Source: Triops longicaudatus (lineage: Eukaryota > Arthropoda > Branchiopoda > Notostraca > Triopsidae). From it: a stretch of DNA of 64,000 nucleotides. Both the position numbers and the translations under genes were made by a program. Below the pieces are notes generated by a model. The model did not search any database and was not told the origin of the DNA. It was given only the letters and a program-made list of their open reading frames with translations. How positions within the stretch are numbered: position 1 is the first letter of the stretch; every line of letters starts with the position of its first letter. The stretch lies in contig JAGQDJ010000005.1 of NCBI GenBank assembly GCA_022885665.1, forward strand, positions 1 to 64,000. Direction: 5' to 3'. Shown piece after piece: positions 23,575-35,600 of this stretch.

Positions 23575-26500
23575 ATGAATACGGAAAGGTAAATTTTGGC
23601 AAAACGTTATGATATAAATACTACTACAGTGCGTTATATTAACGAGTCAAACAAAGTCAATATTCCTCCTTTTAATTGCTTTCTCTAAGCGGAGTATATC
23701 CAGTTCCCGATATGTTCAATTACTCTGCGAGACTGGGCCTTTTGAATCAAGAAATTCATTGCTACTACTATCGTAACAAGAGAATAGCCTTTCTCCTTTA
23801 CATTTACGACAGTACAAAAGGATTTTGTTCCCTTTTTATGTTTTGTGTAGGCTTTCGATTCAGGCAGTCTTACGGTACGAAAACGAATAATAAGCTGCAA
23901 CAATGGAAAGTGAAATCAGTAGCAGTGAAAGAACGCAACTGTATACTTTAGCCCCATTAAAATTGGCCGTTTTGAATATGGCAACACAACGAAAGTTCAT
24001 AGATTTTATATGAAACTTTTTCATTAACAGATTTCACCTTAATGCTAAAATTCTTTGTGACGCATTATATAACATGAGCAGAGCTTGTTAGGTCCAGAAG
24101 CTTAGCCACTTGTAACTGATTTAAAGATATCAGTGCAACAATACATTCATACACACTCATACCATCGTGCTTAAATGTTTACACGGTGGGTATATTTAAA
24201 CTTCAGAATTGCGATATTCTTGTTTTTAAGCTTTCAGTCACGGTCCTTTTTGTGTATTTCGCGCATTCGGAATTAAAAGTTTTCAAACAATAAATTCAAA
24301 AGATGTATTTCATTAGAACAAAGTCATGTCAGTTTTTTAGTACCATTGCGTGTCGTTTACCGCATTGGACATCATACAAATCAAGCGTTGACTCATTTAA
24401 TTAAGGGCCCCTATTGTAACGTAAATTTAATTTACAGGCAATTGCGATAGTAAAAGGAGACAGAGTAATAAAATTGAAAAAGTGTCATGCGACACTCTTG
24501 ATGAGTATCGGCTTCTGGCTGCATGCGTAGTGAAAGTTCTCCTTGATAGCGACATTTGACCCCCAGCTGGGCATTTGCCTGTCGTACCCGGTATAAAATA
24601 TATAGAGCGAGTGGCGTCTATGCTAAAAGGGTCCAGCATGTTAATGATGACCGAGACACACATCTTGCAACCATATGGTCACAATCTAACCTCCTCCCCC
24701 CTCATCCCCAGCAACTGCAGCATCCCTCATATCCCAGCAGCAGCCGGCCCCAGCTTCCTATTTCACTTTTAAACATCCCCCTCCCCACTCTCATTTCTCC
24801 TCCTCGTTTCTCCCTTGTGTGCCGATTAACAAAAGCCTACATCCCACATACACACGTTTGGCTACAGTAGCCCAACTAACAGCGTCCAGTTCTGTTCTGA
24901 CATTCGATTGCAGTCCAGCAAGCATGGGTCGCCGGCATTGTCACCCCCATCAAACTCTAAGTTTTCCCAATTGTATCACTGCCGATCGTCCGCCGGCTTC
25001 ACCACCGCTAAACTGTTTACCTCCCACGCCGCCGCGGTACCGGCGGTACAAAGTCATGCCTGTTCCAATCCAACCTTTTCAACAAGCAGTGCCCATGGTG
25101 TCCACTCGTGTGTCGCCACGGCGACTACATTTGCCTGAAGAAGAACTGTTGAGTGAAAGTGATCTAAGTAGCCACTCTTCTCTTTGTCAGATTTATCCCG
25201 ATTCCTCCTCGTCCGCCGCCTCCTCGCCGCAAAAACAGTCCTCCGGTCTTTTGGAATCGGCCGTGTTTTGCATCCATCATCGACAGGGTTGCACCTGGTC
25301 CGGACAGCTGCGCGGATTAAAGGTAAAGCAAAACAGCACAACACACGTGTTTGCGTTAGACCTTAAGGCTTCTACTATTGTACTATACGTGCGTGTACAG
25401 AAATGAAACAAAAACGGAACTGTTGCAATAAACGAGCTTAAATCGTCCAAGGCGCGAAAGGATAGCGCCTTGTTAGTCGGTACTTTTCCAAGGATGGATA
25501 AGTTTCGTCAACAATTTTTCTGATCGATTGAACCCACCTGGGTGTTTAGTGTAGTATACGCCTCAATTACCACCAAAGTACCCGTCACGCTCGAGATTTT
25601 TTATTGTTAGTTTGACAGTTAAAAAGGTCCAAGAAGTAGAAAAAAATGCGTTGGTGTCCGTTTTTACACTCTGTCTGTTTTTGTAATCAAAGCTGGTAAT
25701 TCATGTCAAGAATGTTGCAAGTAATTCTGAATCGTTTTCTCACAGTCGCATTTGGTGTCATGTGCCCATGATCGAGTGACATGTCTGCAGTGTGGAATGC
25801 CCGTACCGCGGATGCTACGCGAAACCCATGCGACCAAACAATGTCCTGACCGACGGGAAGAATGCATTCACTGTCATATTGAGTTCTCAGGCCAGCAATT
25901 AGAGGTAAAGGGAGCTTCATCACCTAAATTCATTAGCTAAAGGCGCTGAAGGGGGCTGATAGCATTCCGATTGTCTTGCTAAATTTGGCTGAAATTCGGG
26001 AGGGGGAAGAGAACGAGAGGAGTTGTAAGCTAAGGGGGGAGTCAAATTGAAGTTAATGAAAGGAAATTATTACATGTAATCGTCGTAGGCAAGTGTGTAT
26101 AAGTGTGTGAAGTGAGCAAGAACGAGTTAAGATGGTTTGGGAAGACATCCCGGGGCAAGTTCCCAGCGGAAGTGGGCCTTGTGTGCTCCCGAGTCTGTTT
26201 TGGCCGTTTGTTGTCTGCTAAAATGGAGAAGAAAAAGAATGTTCTTAAAACAACAACGCCTGGTGTACTGTACTGTACCATAGCTTATTTACTTCGTGCA
26301 AGAAGTTTTCAGAGGGTTGCTTATTTCCCTTGCTCTCATTTCGACATCGATGTGGTTAGAAAAATGAAAACGGCCATCCATGGATCCATGTCTTGATAAG
26401 CCACAAAGGACTTTTGAGAAATTAAGACCGAATAAGTCTCTCCATTCGCCTTGGGAACGTGACATACTCCCGAGCGATTTCCCTATGTAGGAAAATATAA

Positions 26501-29100
26501 AGAAGGGTCATCAAGGCTGTTCCCAAGTGTTAATTAAGAACGAAAGGATTGCACTGGCGGAACAAATACGGAAGGGAACAATGCTGGTGATGGAGCGATT
26601 CTTGCAATGACACACACAACTTTTTCTTAGGAAGCACATGGCTAGAAATATGGTAGAGAAAGAAGGAAAGAAATGACGAAATAGCCAAGTTTAAAATGCG
26701 TGCTATTTCGTAATTTCTGCGTTGGGTTTCTTTCATCTGGCATAGGAGAACTTCGATGTTAAAGCACGTACGCGAAGATACTTAGGTATTAAAAGCAAAC
26801 TGCCAGCAGCTGAGGGTGTTTTTGTCTATAAATAAATCGCTTTCACGCGAATCATTATTTGAGCTCTTCACCTTGGGTTCTGGTGCGAACCTCGTTTTTA
26901 CCACTACCACCAGCATGTTAGCGTGAGATACAAGCTTCAAGTCCCATCCCTGGGGTTCCAGAGTTCAAGCTTCTGTTCTCCTTGTACAACTATTACGCCT
27001 CCCAAATTATCTTATCCCACACTACTGGCGAAATAAGCGACATCCCGAGTAGGAGTAGCAGTTGGTATGAATACAAGGGAAACGACGTCGTTGTATACCT
27101 GTTACAGCCATGTATAAGGCCAATTGGAAGGAAAAAGGCGACGAGCCTTAGGAGGTCCTTTTCAGTCCTTTATCTCGCGTTTTCAGCTACGGACGTGTTG
27201 TGTTACCGAAATGCCTCCCGAGTTACCCTGGCATGAATGGGAAGCTTATCGTTGTATTTCTTTGAAAGTGGCTCCTAACAAACCGAAACGAACTTTTAAC
27301 AACCACCCCCACTCAGGGCGCAGTAAATCGCATTCGGATTTGGTAAATTGCAATATGACGTTACTAATCGAAAGTTCATTGAAAAGAAATTGATCTTTGG
27401 GTCATTACTGAGAAGCTTTTGTTGCTTCCGGTTGCTTCAATTAATCCAATCCAATCGTCAGTTATTAGCACGCCTTTCTTGCAAAGTCAATATTTGTTAA
27501 TTTGTAAGGTGAAATCAAAATTTTTTACTGCCAATATTTAAAGTGATATTCAGTGATTGTGGTCGTTAGTATCTGTCAAATGATTTCAGTGGGAATTTTC
27601 TATCGATGACAGGAGGGTGTGTGGCATTAAAGGACCCTTAACAGTTGTCCGGAAGTTTTGTCCGCTGAGCATTTTTTTTTTTTGCGGTCGAATTTGCTTA
27701 TTTTTGTATAAAAATTATTGTTGTTTACAAGTTGGACATGCCGATGCTTTCAATGTCCCAGGAGAATTCGCTCTTATTCAAGACTAATCGAGATCTAAAC
27801 TGCTTTTTTCGGCGTTCAGAGGGAATACAATTGTTCATTGTTGTATGAATTAGGGAGACGACATGATTGATTTTTAATATATTTTATTTGCTATTTCAGA
27901 GCCATGCGGAAAAGTGTCTGTTCGAACCCATATATTGTGACAACAAATGTGGCCAGAAAGTGATGCGCAAAATTTTACAACAGCATAAAGTGGGCGAATG
28001 CACCAAACGCGTCATCCCGTGCCGATACTGCAACAAGGAATTCACATACGATACACTCCATGTAAGATTTTTATACCGATTGTACAAAAGTCATGGATGC
28101 TGCCCATAACGTTTCGCTCAAAAGGGAAAACCCAGTTGCGTTTTCAAAAGTGGAACCGCATCCAACTGCGTTTCTAAAACTTTAATTGGTTTTCTGTGTC
28201 ATTCTCAGGCTCACCACAATCAGTGTCCTCGTTACCCGGTAATATGCCCTCAAGGTTGTGATGCCAATCCCATGCCCCGCACGGAATGTGATTCTCATCT
28301 GAACGCATGTCCTGCTTCGAAGACATCCTGTCCTTTCCGTGAAGCAGGTTGCAAATTCCGCGGTTCCAAGGCCAATCTCGAAAAACACATGGAAGAAAGC
28401 ACGCAAGCCCACCTAATGTTAGTATGCACGCTCGCTTGTCGCCAACAACAGCAACTCAATGCTTTGCGGACTTCCCTAGCCAAAGTTTCTACAAATTATA
28501 CAGGTGAGAACCTTACATTTTATTCAGTCCTTTGCCACAATGCAAACATTATAATCCTATCTCGAACAATTATCTGTAAAAAGATGGCACAAAGCTAATG
28601 ACTTCCCTCTTTTCCGTGTTCCGACAGGTACCTTAGTTTGGAGATTACCGGATTTTACGGCCAAAATGGCAGAAGCTAAAGTCAAAGAAGGCTTCGAGAT
28701 CATCAGTCCTCCATTCTATACCAGCCAGTATGGTTACCGGCTGCAAGCCTCGCTCTTCCCCAACGGCAATGGCGCGGGTGAAGGCACTCATCTCAGCATC
28801 TATATTAAGATCTTGCCAGGAGATTATGACGCCCTCTTGAAATGGCCATTTGAGCACACGGTTTCGTTCACGCTCTACGACCAGGCGCCTACTGCTGACA
28901 AGGCCTGCAACATTGTTGAGAGCTTCATCCCCGATCCCACGTGGGAAAATTTCCAGCGACCTTCTCGGGAGCCTGATGCGTTGGGTTTTGGCTTTCCACG
29001 CTTTATTTCCCACGAACTGCTAAAAAGAAGGCACTTTTTAAGAGACGATGTTCTGTTCTTACGAGTCCGGGTCGATCCTGGAAAAACGATGGCAGTTTGA
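23575..29100 (+). CDS. TRAF4-like adaptor lacking a RING finger
   Basis: Exons: 23537-23588 (ATG at 23575), 24914-25322, 25746-25904, 27900-28061, 28209-28503, 28628-29100; phases 2, 0, 0, 0, 1; 503 aa. The first ~120 residues are proline/serine-rich (PPTPPRYRRYK, SSSSAASSP) and contain no RING. Then come TRAF-type zinc fingers (about 123-315: CIHHRQGC, CLQCGMP, CIHC, CDNKCGQKVMRKILQQH, CRYCNKEF, CPFREAGCKF). The C-terminus is a TRAF-C/MATH domain (about 350-495: LVWRLPDF, YGYRLQASLFPNGNG, GTHLSIYIKILPG, LGFGFPRFISH). Zinc fingers and MATH match TRAF4; Drosophila Traf4 likewise has no RING. It should act as an oligomeric signalling adaptor rather than a ubiquitin ligase. The first exon is inferred from splice sites and phase. 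If it is wrong, translation would start at the ATG at 24924, losing eight residues. A TATAAA-like sequence near 24591 in intron 1 could mark a second promoter. Confidence 0.88.
25905..27899 (+). other. TRAF intron 3, no nested gene seen
   Basis: The longest intron of the TRAF gene (about 2 kb), between two zinc-finger exons. Open frames of 60-97 codons exist on both strands but show no known motif, no codon bias I can argue for, and no matching splice phases. No repeat with visible termini. Confidence 0.5.
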
Positions 29101-29611
29101 AAGGCCACGAGGGTTAACGAATGAATGTCTTGACATATCCCAAAAGTCCTTCCCAAAGATTTCGCTAATAAAGCCATGTAATACTTGACCTAGTAATCTC
29201 GAATCTTATGGAATGAGTTTTGTATTTTGTAAATGTATACAACGACTTTAATTTTATGCCATATTGTCTTTTTTTCAATGGATTATGCCGCTTTAATTTG
29301 TAAGATTTATTCCATATTATTCTTGAATAAAATGGCTAACACCACAAAGACTTCTTACTGTGATACTCCTATCATATTTTTTCTTTTGGTATACGATCAG
29401 ATCAACGATCTCTGCCTGAACGATCCGCTTTATAGAAGGTACAAAATCACTTAACTTACGGGAAGCCATAAAGTTTCTAAAAGACGGCCAGGAATCAATG
29501 AAGACATCGTTACGAGAAAGAAGAAACGAAGGTACTTTACACAAGGCTTAACACAACGAAGATATGTACATACACGCAGGCGTGCAGTTAATAGATGTTA
29601 AAGATGGCCCG
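29101..29611. terminator. Convergent 3' ends of TRAF and myosin-18 genes
   Basis: The stop codons of two convergent genes are 511 nt apart. AATAAA signals for the plus-strand TRAF gene are at 29167-29172 and 29326-29331. A minus-strand AATAAA (TTTATT at 29306-29311) would serve myosin-18. If both are used the 3' UTRs overlap by some tens of bases or more. Confidence 0.6.
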
Positions 29612-32600
29612 CTATGCGAAAGATTCCCGAGCAACAGACGAACTCGCTGAAGAACTTGGCCTAAGAAAGGAAACAACGATTAAAACTGGCTTTTCGCAAA
29701 GACGCTAGGAAAAGGAAATAGTACCATACCTGATATCTAACGTCTTCGGCCGGGGTGACAAGGTGCTAGCCAAGTCGCTGAAATCGTCACTATCACAGAA
29801 AAATAATAATACGGGTTAAAAATAATCACATACGTTTCATACATGCGCGAAGTTATGCGATGTCCAAAATTGTAAGACATAACTTACTGAGTTTCTACTT
29901 CTAGTAATCACTCGGTACAAATGAATTATCCAAGAAAAAATTGCTTAAGAACAAACCGGAGTTATACCTCTCAAAAAGAGAGGCTGAAATCTGAATTAAG
30001 TTTATTTTAGGAACCATTTTACTAGAATAGTCGAAAATAATTTTGAAATTAAAACTTACGAATTCGAATATACTAATGCATCGGCTGAGATTTTTCGTGA
30101 CAACTATTTATTTTAGTGTTTGATTACAATATAGATTATGTTGCTGCATAAATGTTACCTGTCAGAGTCGCTTTGAGCGTTTTCGCTGTCACTCTCTTCC
30201 AGTTCACCTTGCAGGGCGGCTTGTAAATCTTCGATTCTCCTTACGGCTAAGGACAGATCTTTGACCAACGTGGCGTTCTCGGCTTCCAATAACTCCAAGC
30301 GTTGCTGTAGCTCGCGGACATTTTGATTGGCTTCTGTTTCTTTGTGATTCATCGCTCCAACTTCTTCCCTCATTTCCCGTAACTGTCGTTGTAAGCGTCG
30401 AATTGATTCTTGTGCCGCTTGCTCTTTGCTCCTCGAGGCATCGGCTTCGGCACTAAGCTTCTCTAACGCATCCTTCAAACGTTGCACTTGGCCCTCGACA
30501 CGCAACCGCGTTGCGATTTCCAACTCCACTTTAGATTCGAGTTCTTTATTCTTGAGTTCTAAGCGTTTCTGCGCGTGAGCGGTAAGTGCATCGCCCTCTA
30601 GCGTCTCCAGCTTGGCACCTAGTTCTGCCAACTGTTCCTTGAGCGATGCTCGTTCTTGCTCCAGAGTCTGGAGCTGACCCAACTGATCTTGGATCGTAAT
30701 CTGGTTGAGTGACACTTGCGCTACGGACGCTTTGTACTTCCTCATCACCTGGCAAAGCAAATTCCCTGAATTAATGGAAGCCGTACCATATAACCCACGT
30801 TCTTACTTCCGCCATTTCAGCTTCAGCGTCATCTAACTGGCTCTGCAAAGAAGCACGTTCTCGATTGGCATTCAAGTACTTGTCTTCGGCTTCACCCTTG
30901 ACACGTAATGCTTCTTCAAACTGGGTCTGCATCTCTGCCAGTTCTTGCTCTGCATGTTGGCGTCCTTTGACGGCAGCGGTCCGTGCGAATTCTGCATCCT
31001 CCAACTATTTTTAAAACGATCATATGAGAATCGAACACACATTGTCACACCGGCTTAGCTCAGGAGTATTAGTTTATTAATTTACCCCTTTTTTTTCCGC
31101 ACCCTTGGTTTCTGGGCTAGTGAAAGTCATTTCCTAGAAACCAAGGAAGCTGTGTTTGATTGACATAGGGTTTTAGATGCAATAAAAAGAGAAAGTGAGT
31201 CAGGTCAGAAGATCAGTCAGTAGATGAGAACGAGAGAAGTAGACAGAAGTCAGAGAGGTCAGAGGACAGTCGAGAGAAATGGAGAGTAGATAGGAATGTT
31301 GAAAGCGAGTTCTATACATAACTTTGGGGTATTGTGAAGTGGGTTTTGTTAATAAATAGTGGACCTTAGAACCGACAAACACGGTGTTCTTAACGTAGCT
31401 TAATAAAGAGTCCCTGGTAGTCACAGTCACAAGTGTCAAAACTGGACACTTGACAGTTGGTGACGTGACAACGTAATACAAATTTCACAGTATAAGTACC
31501 TGATTTCTGAGTTGCCGAAGCAGAACTTTGGAAGGTGTCTCTGATCTCGCGCGTTCTAACGCGGCCTGGGCGTCTTTTAATAAAGCTTTGGTTCTCTTGA
31601 GGTCTTTCTTCAATTTCTGAACCGTGTCTTCATCCACGCGATGGGTTTGGTGATGCTCGTTTAGAGCCGCAATGCGCCGCTCCAGTTCATGCTTTTCTCT
31701 CACTAATAAAGTCCTTTCTTCATGTTCACTTTCCAACTGGCATTCCAACGCTAGAAACAGAAAACCCATGTAAAATCTGACCTAAATTCCATAGTGAACA
31801 AAATTCACCCACCTTTAACCTTCTTTTGAGCACTATTCCGTACATCTTCCATTTCTTCGTCTTTCATGGCTAATTCCTTTTTATGCTCCTTTTTGATATG
31901 CTCAAAATTCATCTCTACGCGCAGCTTGGCTGATTCCAGCATTTGGACTTGGCCAGCCAGTTCATCCAACTCTTCGTCCTGATCTTTGACTTTGCGCTCC
32001 AAATCCAGTTTCTGTTTCCTTAACATCGCCACTTCGGCGTCACTCTTGCCTTCTCCACCTAATTCTTCCAACTCGCGTAATAGGGACTGGACTTTTTCTT
32101 CCTTCAAGTCCACGTCCAGTTGCAGGTCTTGCACTTGCTGCTCGAGCTGGTACTTGTCCGATAGAGAGACGTCCTTCTCGCGCATAAGTCGGTCCTTGGC
32201 GGCTTTTTCAGACCGTAGTTCGTCTTGCAGCAAACCAAACTCCGTGTCAAATCTAAAAGAGATCATAAAAAGATTTTCGTGTTAGGAAACACAATTGTAA
32301 AAATACGCAATATATACATGGCGTGCACTTATTTTTTGTTCTAAACGTATAACCCGCCTAGTTCTAAACTGAGCTTACAGCCCCGTTATCTGTCGTACAA
32401 TACACGTGCACTTCGGTTTAAGTTAATCTTCGCTTAAAATAAATACTGACTCTCGGGTACCCAGTCTATTCGTTAAGCGGATCTCGAGTTTGTATGAAAA
32501 GTCTGTGAAAATTTTCTGAGAGGTCAAGAGATAACAAAAGATGGGCAATGATCGCGGTTCGTACTTGCGTTGTTTCTTTTCCAGTAACGAATTCCGTGAG

Positions 32601-35600
32601 ACTTGCTCCTCGTGCAACAGTCTCAGATCATTTTGCTCGGCCGTTAAACGCTGCACTTTACGTTTCCATTGAGAAACCACTTGGCGTTGTTCTTCCACTT
32701 CTTCGTACGCGTCGGCCAACTATAAAAAAAAATTACATTTCAAACTCCCCAATAACTTAACAACTAAAAAGAAAAGGTAGTCATTTTTTACAAACGGAAT
32801 TACTTACCTTCTTTTCTAATTGTTTCTTCAGCGCCATGAGTTGTTCCAAATCGTCTTCGTGCTGTTGTTGCAATCTTTGTCTGGCGAACTCCAGTTCCTT
32901 GCAGGCCCGCTCGTATTTGGACTTGTACATGGCAGCATCCGGACTCAGCTCATCTTCATCAGCTAGTTCTTCCAAGTCGCCGTTGAAGGTCGCTGTCCGT
33001 GTCACCAGTAACTCGTACTCCAACTTTTCGTGGTCAGCTAATACTGTCGTTAACTTCCCCTACAATGCGCGACAAGCAAGTCAAAAAAGGAAAACCTTAA
33101 CGTTGCTTCTGGCACTGTTGTGAAAATAAAAAATGCATAAAAAATAGGGACAAAAACTTACTTGGAGTTGTTGGACTTCCTTCTCAAGCTTCATCCTCTC
33201 GGCGGACTCCGCTTCCAGCCGTTCTGTTGCCAACGTCGCTGTTGCGTGTTCTTCAGCGAGATCGCCGGTCAGCTCGCTTACCTGCGAATCAAATTACAAG
33301 AAAACGTTGCGAAAGCTCTGGTCAACAAGCGGCAAACAAAAACGTCAGCAAAATATACAAACGGTTCGAAAAACCACGCACGAAAACTCGTGCCAACAAC
33401 AACACAAACAAAGTCGCCCCGCCACACTTGTTTCATTCGTTTGGTTCTCTTCCTATTTCAATTCTTGGGAACACTTCGTCGTTTACAGCGAACACACACA
33501 CACACACACAAAAGACGACCAGAAATTTTTCCTTTAACAAAGCAAGATGCTTTCAAGCCACAGCTTTTCTCAAAGTCATCCAACAACCCTTTCCAACTAG
33601 CTCTTCACCACAATCATCAAAAGATGTATTTTGCATTCTTTTATTTATCTATTTTATTGCTTTCTGTTCACTCCTCTATCTTTGTAACTTAATTTTCTGC
33701 CTGTTTCATTTTATTTTATTTCTTTGTTTTCTATCTATTTTATTTAATTTTTATTTCTCAAAATTATTATCATGAAGCATTTAGGGATGTTACGCATATG
33801 GCCGTGTTGGAAAACGAACCTCCGAATCAGGAATTGAGCTAAAATCTTCCTCTGGGCAGGATTGGAAGCTCGAACCCGAAGACGTGCGTTTCACACTCCG
33901 GTAGGAGAGCATCGAGTTCGCGCTCGACGCTCTTGATAGTCGGCGACTTGGTAGCGATGCCCATGAAGGGGCTGAATACATGCCGGAATCGGGGATTCCT
34001 CTCGAGCTGGCTGACCGGGTCATTCTAGCTTCCCTTCGCGCTCTTGGATTCTCTTTTTTCGCGCTCAGCTCTTTCCAGGCCTGGCTCACATGGTCCGACC
34101 GTTCCAAGAAGTCCCGGATGGCGTGCGTCAAAGCGGAAGAATCCGTTTCCGGGACCGTGTGAGCCGGCTGGCTGCGAAAATGGTGGCTAACGCCGACTTT
34201 ATGTCGTGAAGGAAGAAAAGTACCAGCTGGTGTGGATCCAGAGCGCTGATACATCTGGCTAGTACTTCGCTGGTTAAGCTGGGAAGACGAGGAAGATCGG
34301 GAGGCTCCCGAATTGATTAAGAAACTCATCCCTGCTTCGATTACCACGCCCTCTTCCCGCGGGTGCTGAGGCAATGGCAAGGGGTTTTGTTGTAAATTTC
34401 GTAACGCGGGCGGTAAGCGTGATTCGACGGACTGGGACAAGCGTTCGCTGTAATGGCCAACGGTCAGTATAGGCGAGAGAGCTAAACTTAATTTGGATTC
34501 ACTGGCATTGCGCTCCAGGTGCAGAATCCGTGGTGGACGTTGACTTCCCATACTTGTTCAAAAAATAAAAATTCAACTTAACACGGTGTCCAATGCTCTA
34601 GCGAATTTAAAATAAAATTCCCCACTTTTTCCGACACGTTCCAGGAACTGTTTTGAGAGACTTAAGAAGAAATAGAGTTTAAATATCATCCAACAGTTTT
34701 GGCTTTCCAAATATTTTGTTTTCCAGAAAATCGGCGCAAACCACAACTCAAAGCAGGTTAACACTTTTCCACCAACTTTGAAAACAATTTTCTGCGCTTT
34801 ACTGCAGTGGAAAGTGTAGAACACTGAGCTTAGCTCGCCCGAAGAGGATCCAGGGCTTTAATTACAACCCCGGTTGGCCAATTTTGATACGGAAGGAATT
34901 TGATCCGGCACGACACAAACGTGGTAACGGAGTAAGCAGCTCGTGGCAGTAATTCCAGAGCTTTGCGGAGCGAAAGAAAGCCAGCGAAGAGGAGCAGGCG
35001 AAAAGCTCTTGAGCTGTACGGTCGTTCGCTCTAGGATCTTCACATACCTGGTCTATTTATGTCAACGAGACTAAGGTGGTCTAAGACTCTCATAATACGA
35101 ATATGTGTTTGGCTACTAGTGCTATGGTGTACGGAGTACTATGGAACAGGAAGAGAAGAGAGACTTTAAAGAGTCGTAAGGGGCGGTCTGTTCGGGTGCC
35201 AATAACCCTGCTGTGTAAGGTTTAAAAGTTGGCACTCGAAAGGGGGACAGTTTCACTTGCTAAGATGTTAAGCCATCTGAGCTGGTTCATAATGAAGGCT
35301 TTAACGATGGTGTGTGGTAATACGGAAATAGTAAGTAAGGAAGTTGCACTTACCCGAGTTCCAATTTTATCGCAGGCAAATTTGAGATCAGCTCGCTCTT
35401 TCTCAAGAGCGGCCACTCGGAGCCGCAAAGCTTCCAACTCTTCCTAAATAAACAAGACAATTGAAATGAGACAACTTGCAGCAGACACAGCAACAGGGTA
35501 TTTTCCTATCAGCGATTGGCTAAGATGCAACTGAAAAAAAAAATATCTGATGATACGAGAATAGTCTACTGCCGATTGCATGCACACACGCGAGACAATA

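Noticed and set aside
33162..33775. Plus-strand frames of 176-182 codons
   Set aside because: They run antisense over a myosin-18 rod exon and a CA microsatellite, end in low-complexity T-rich sequence, and match no family.
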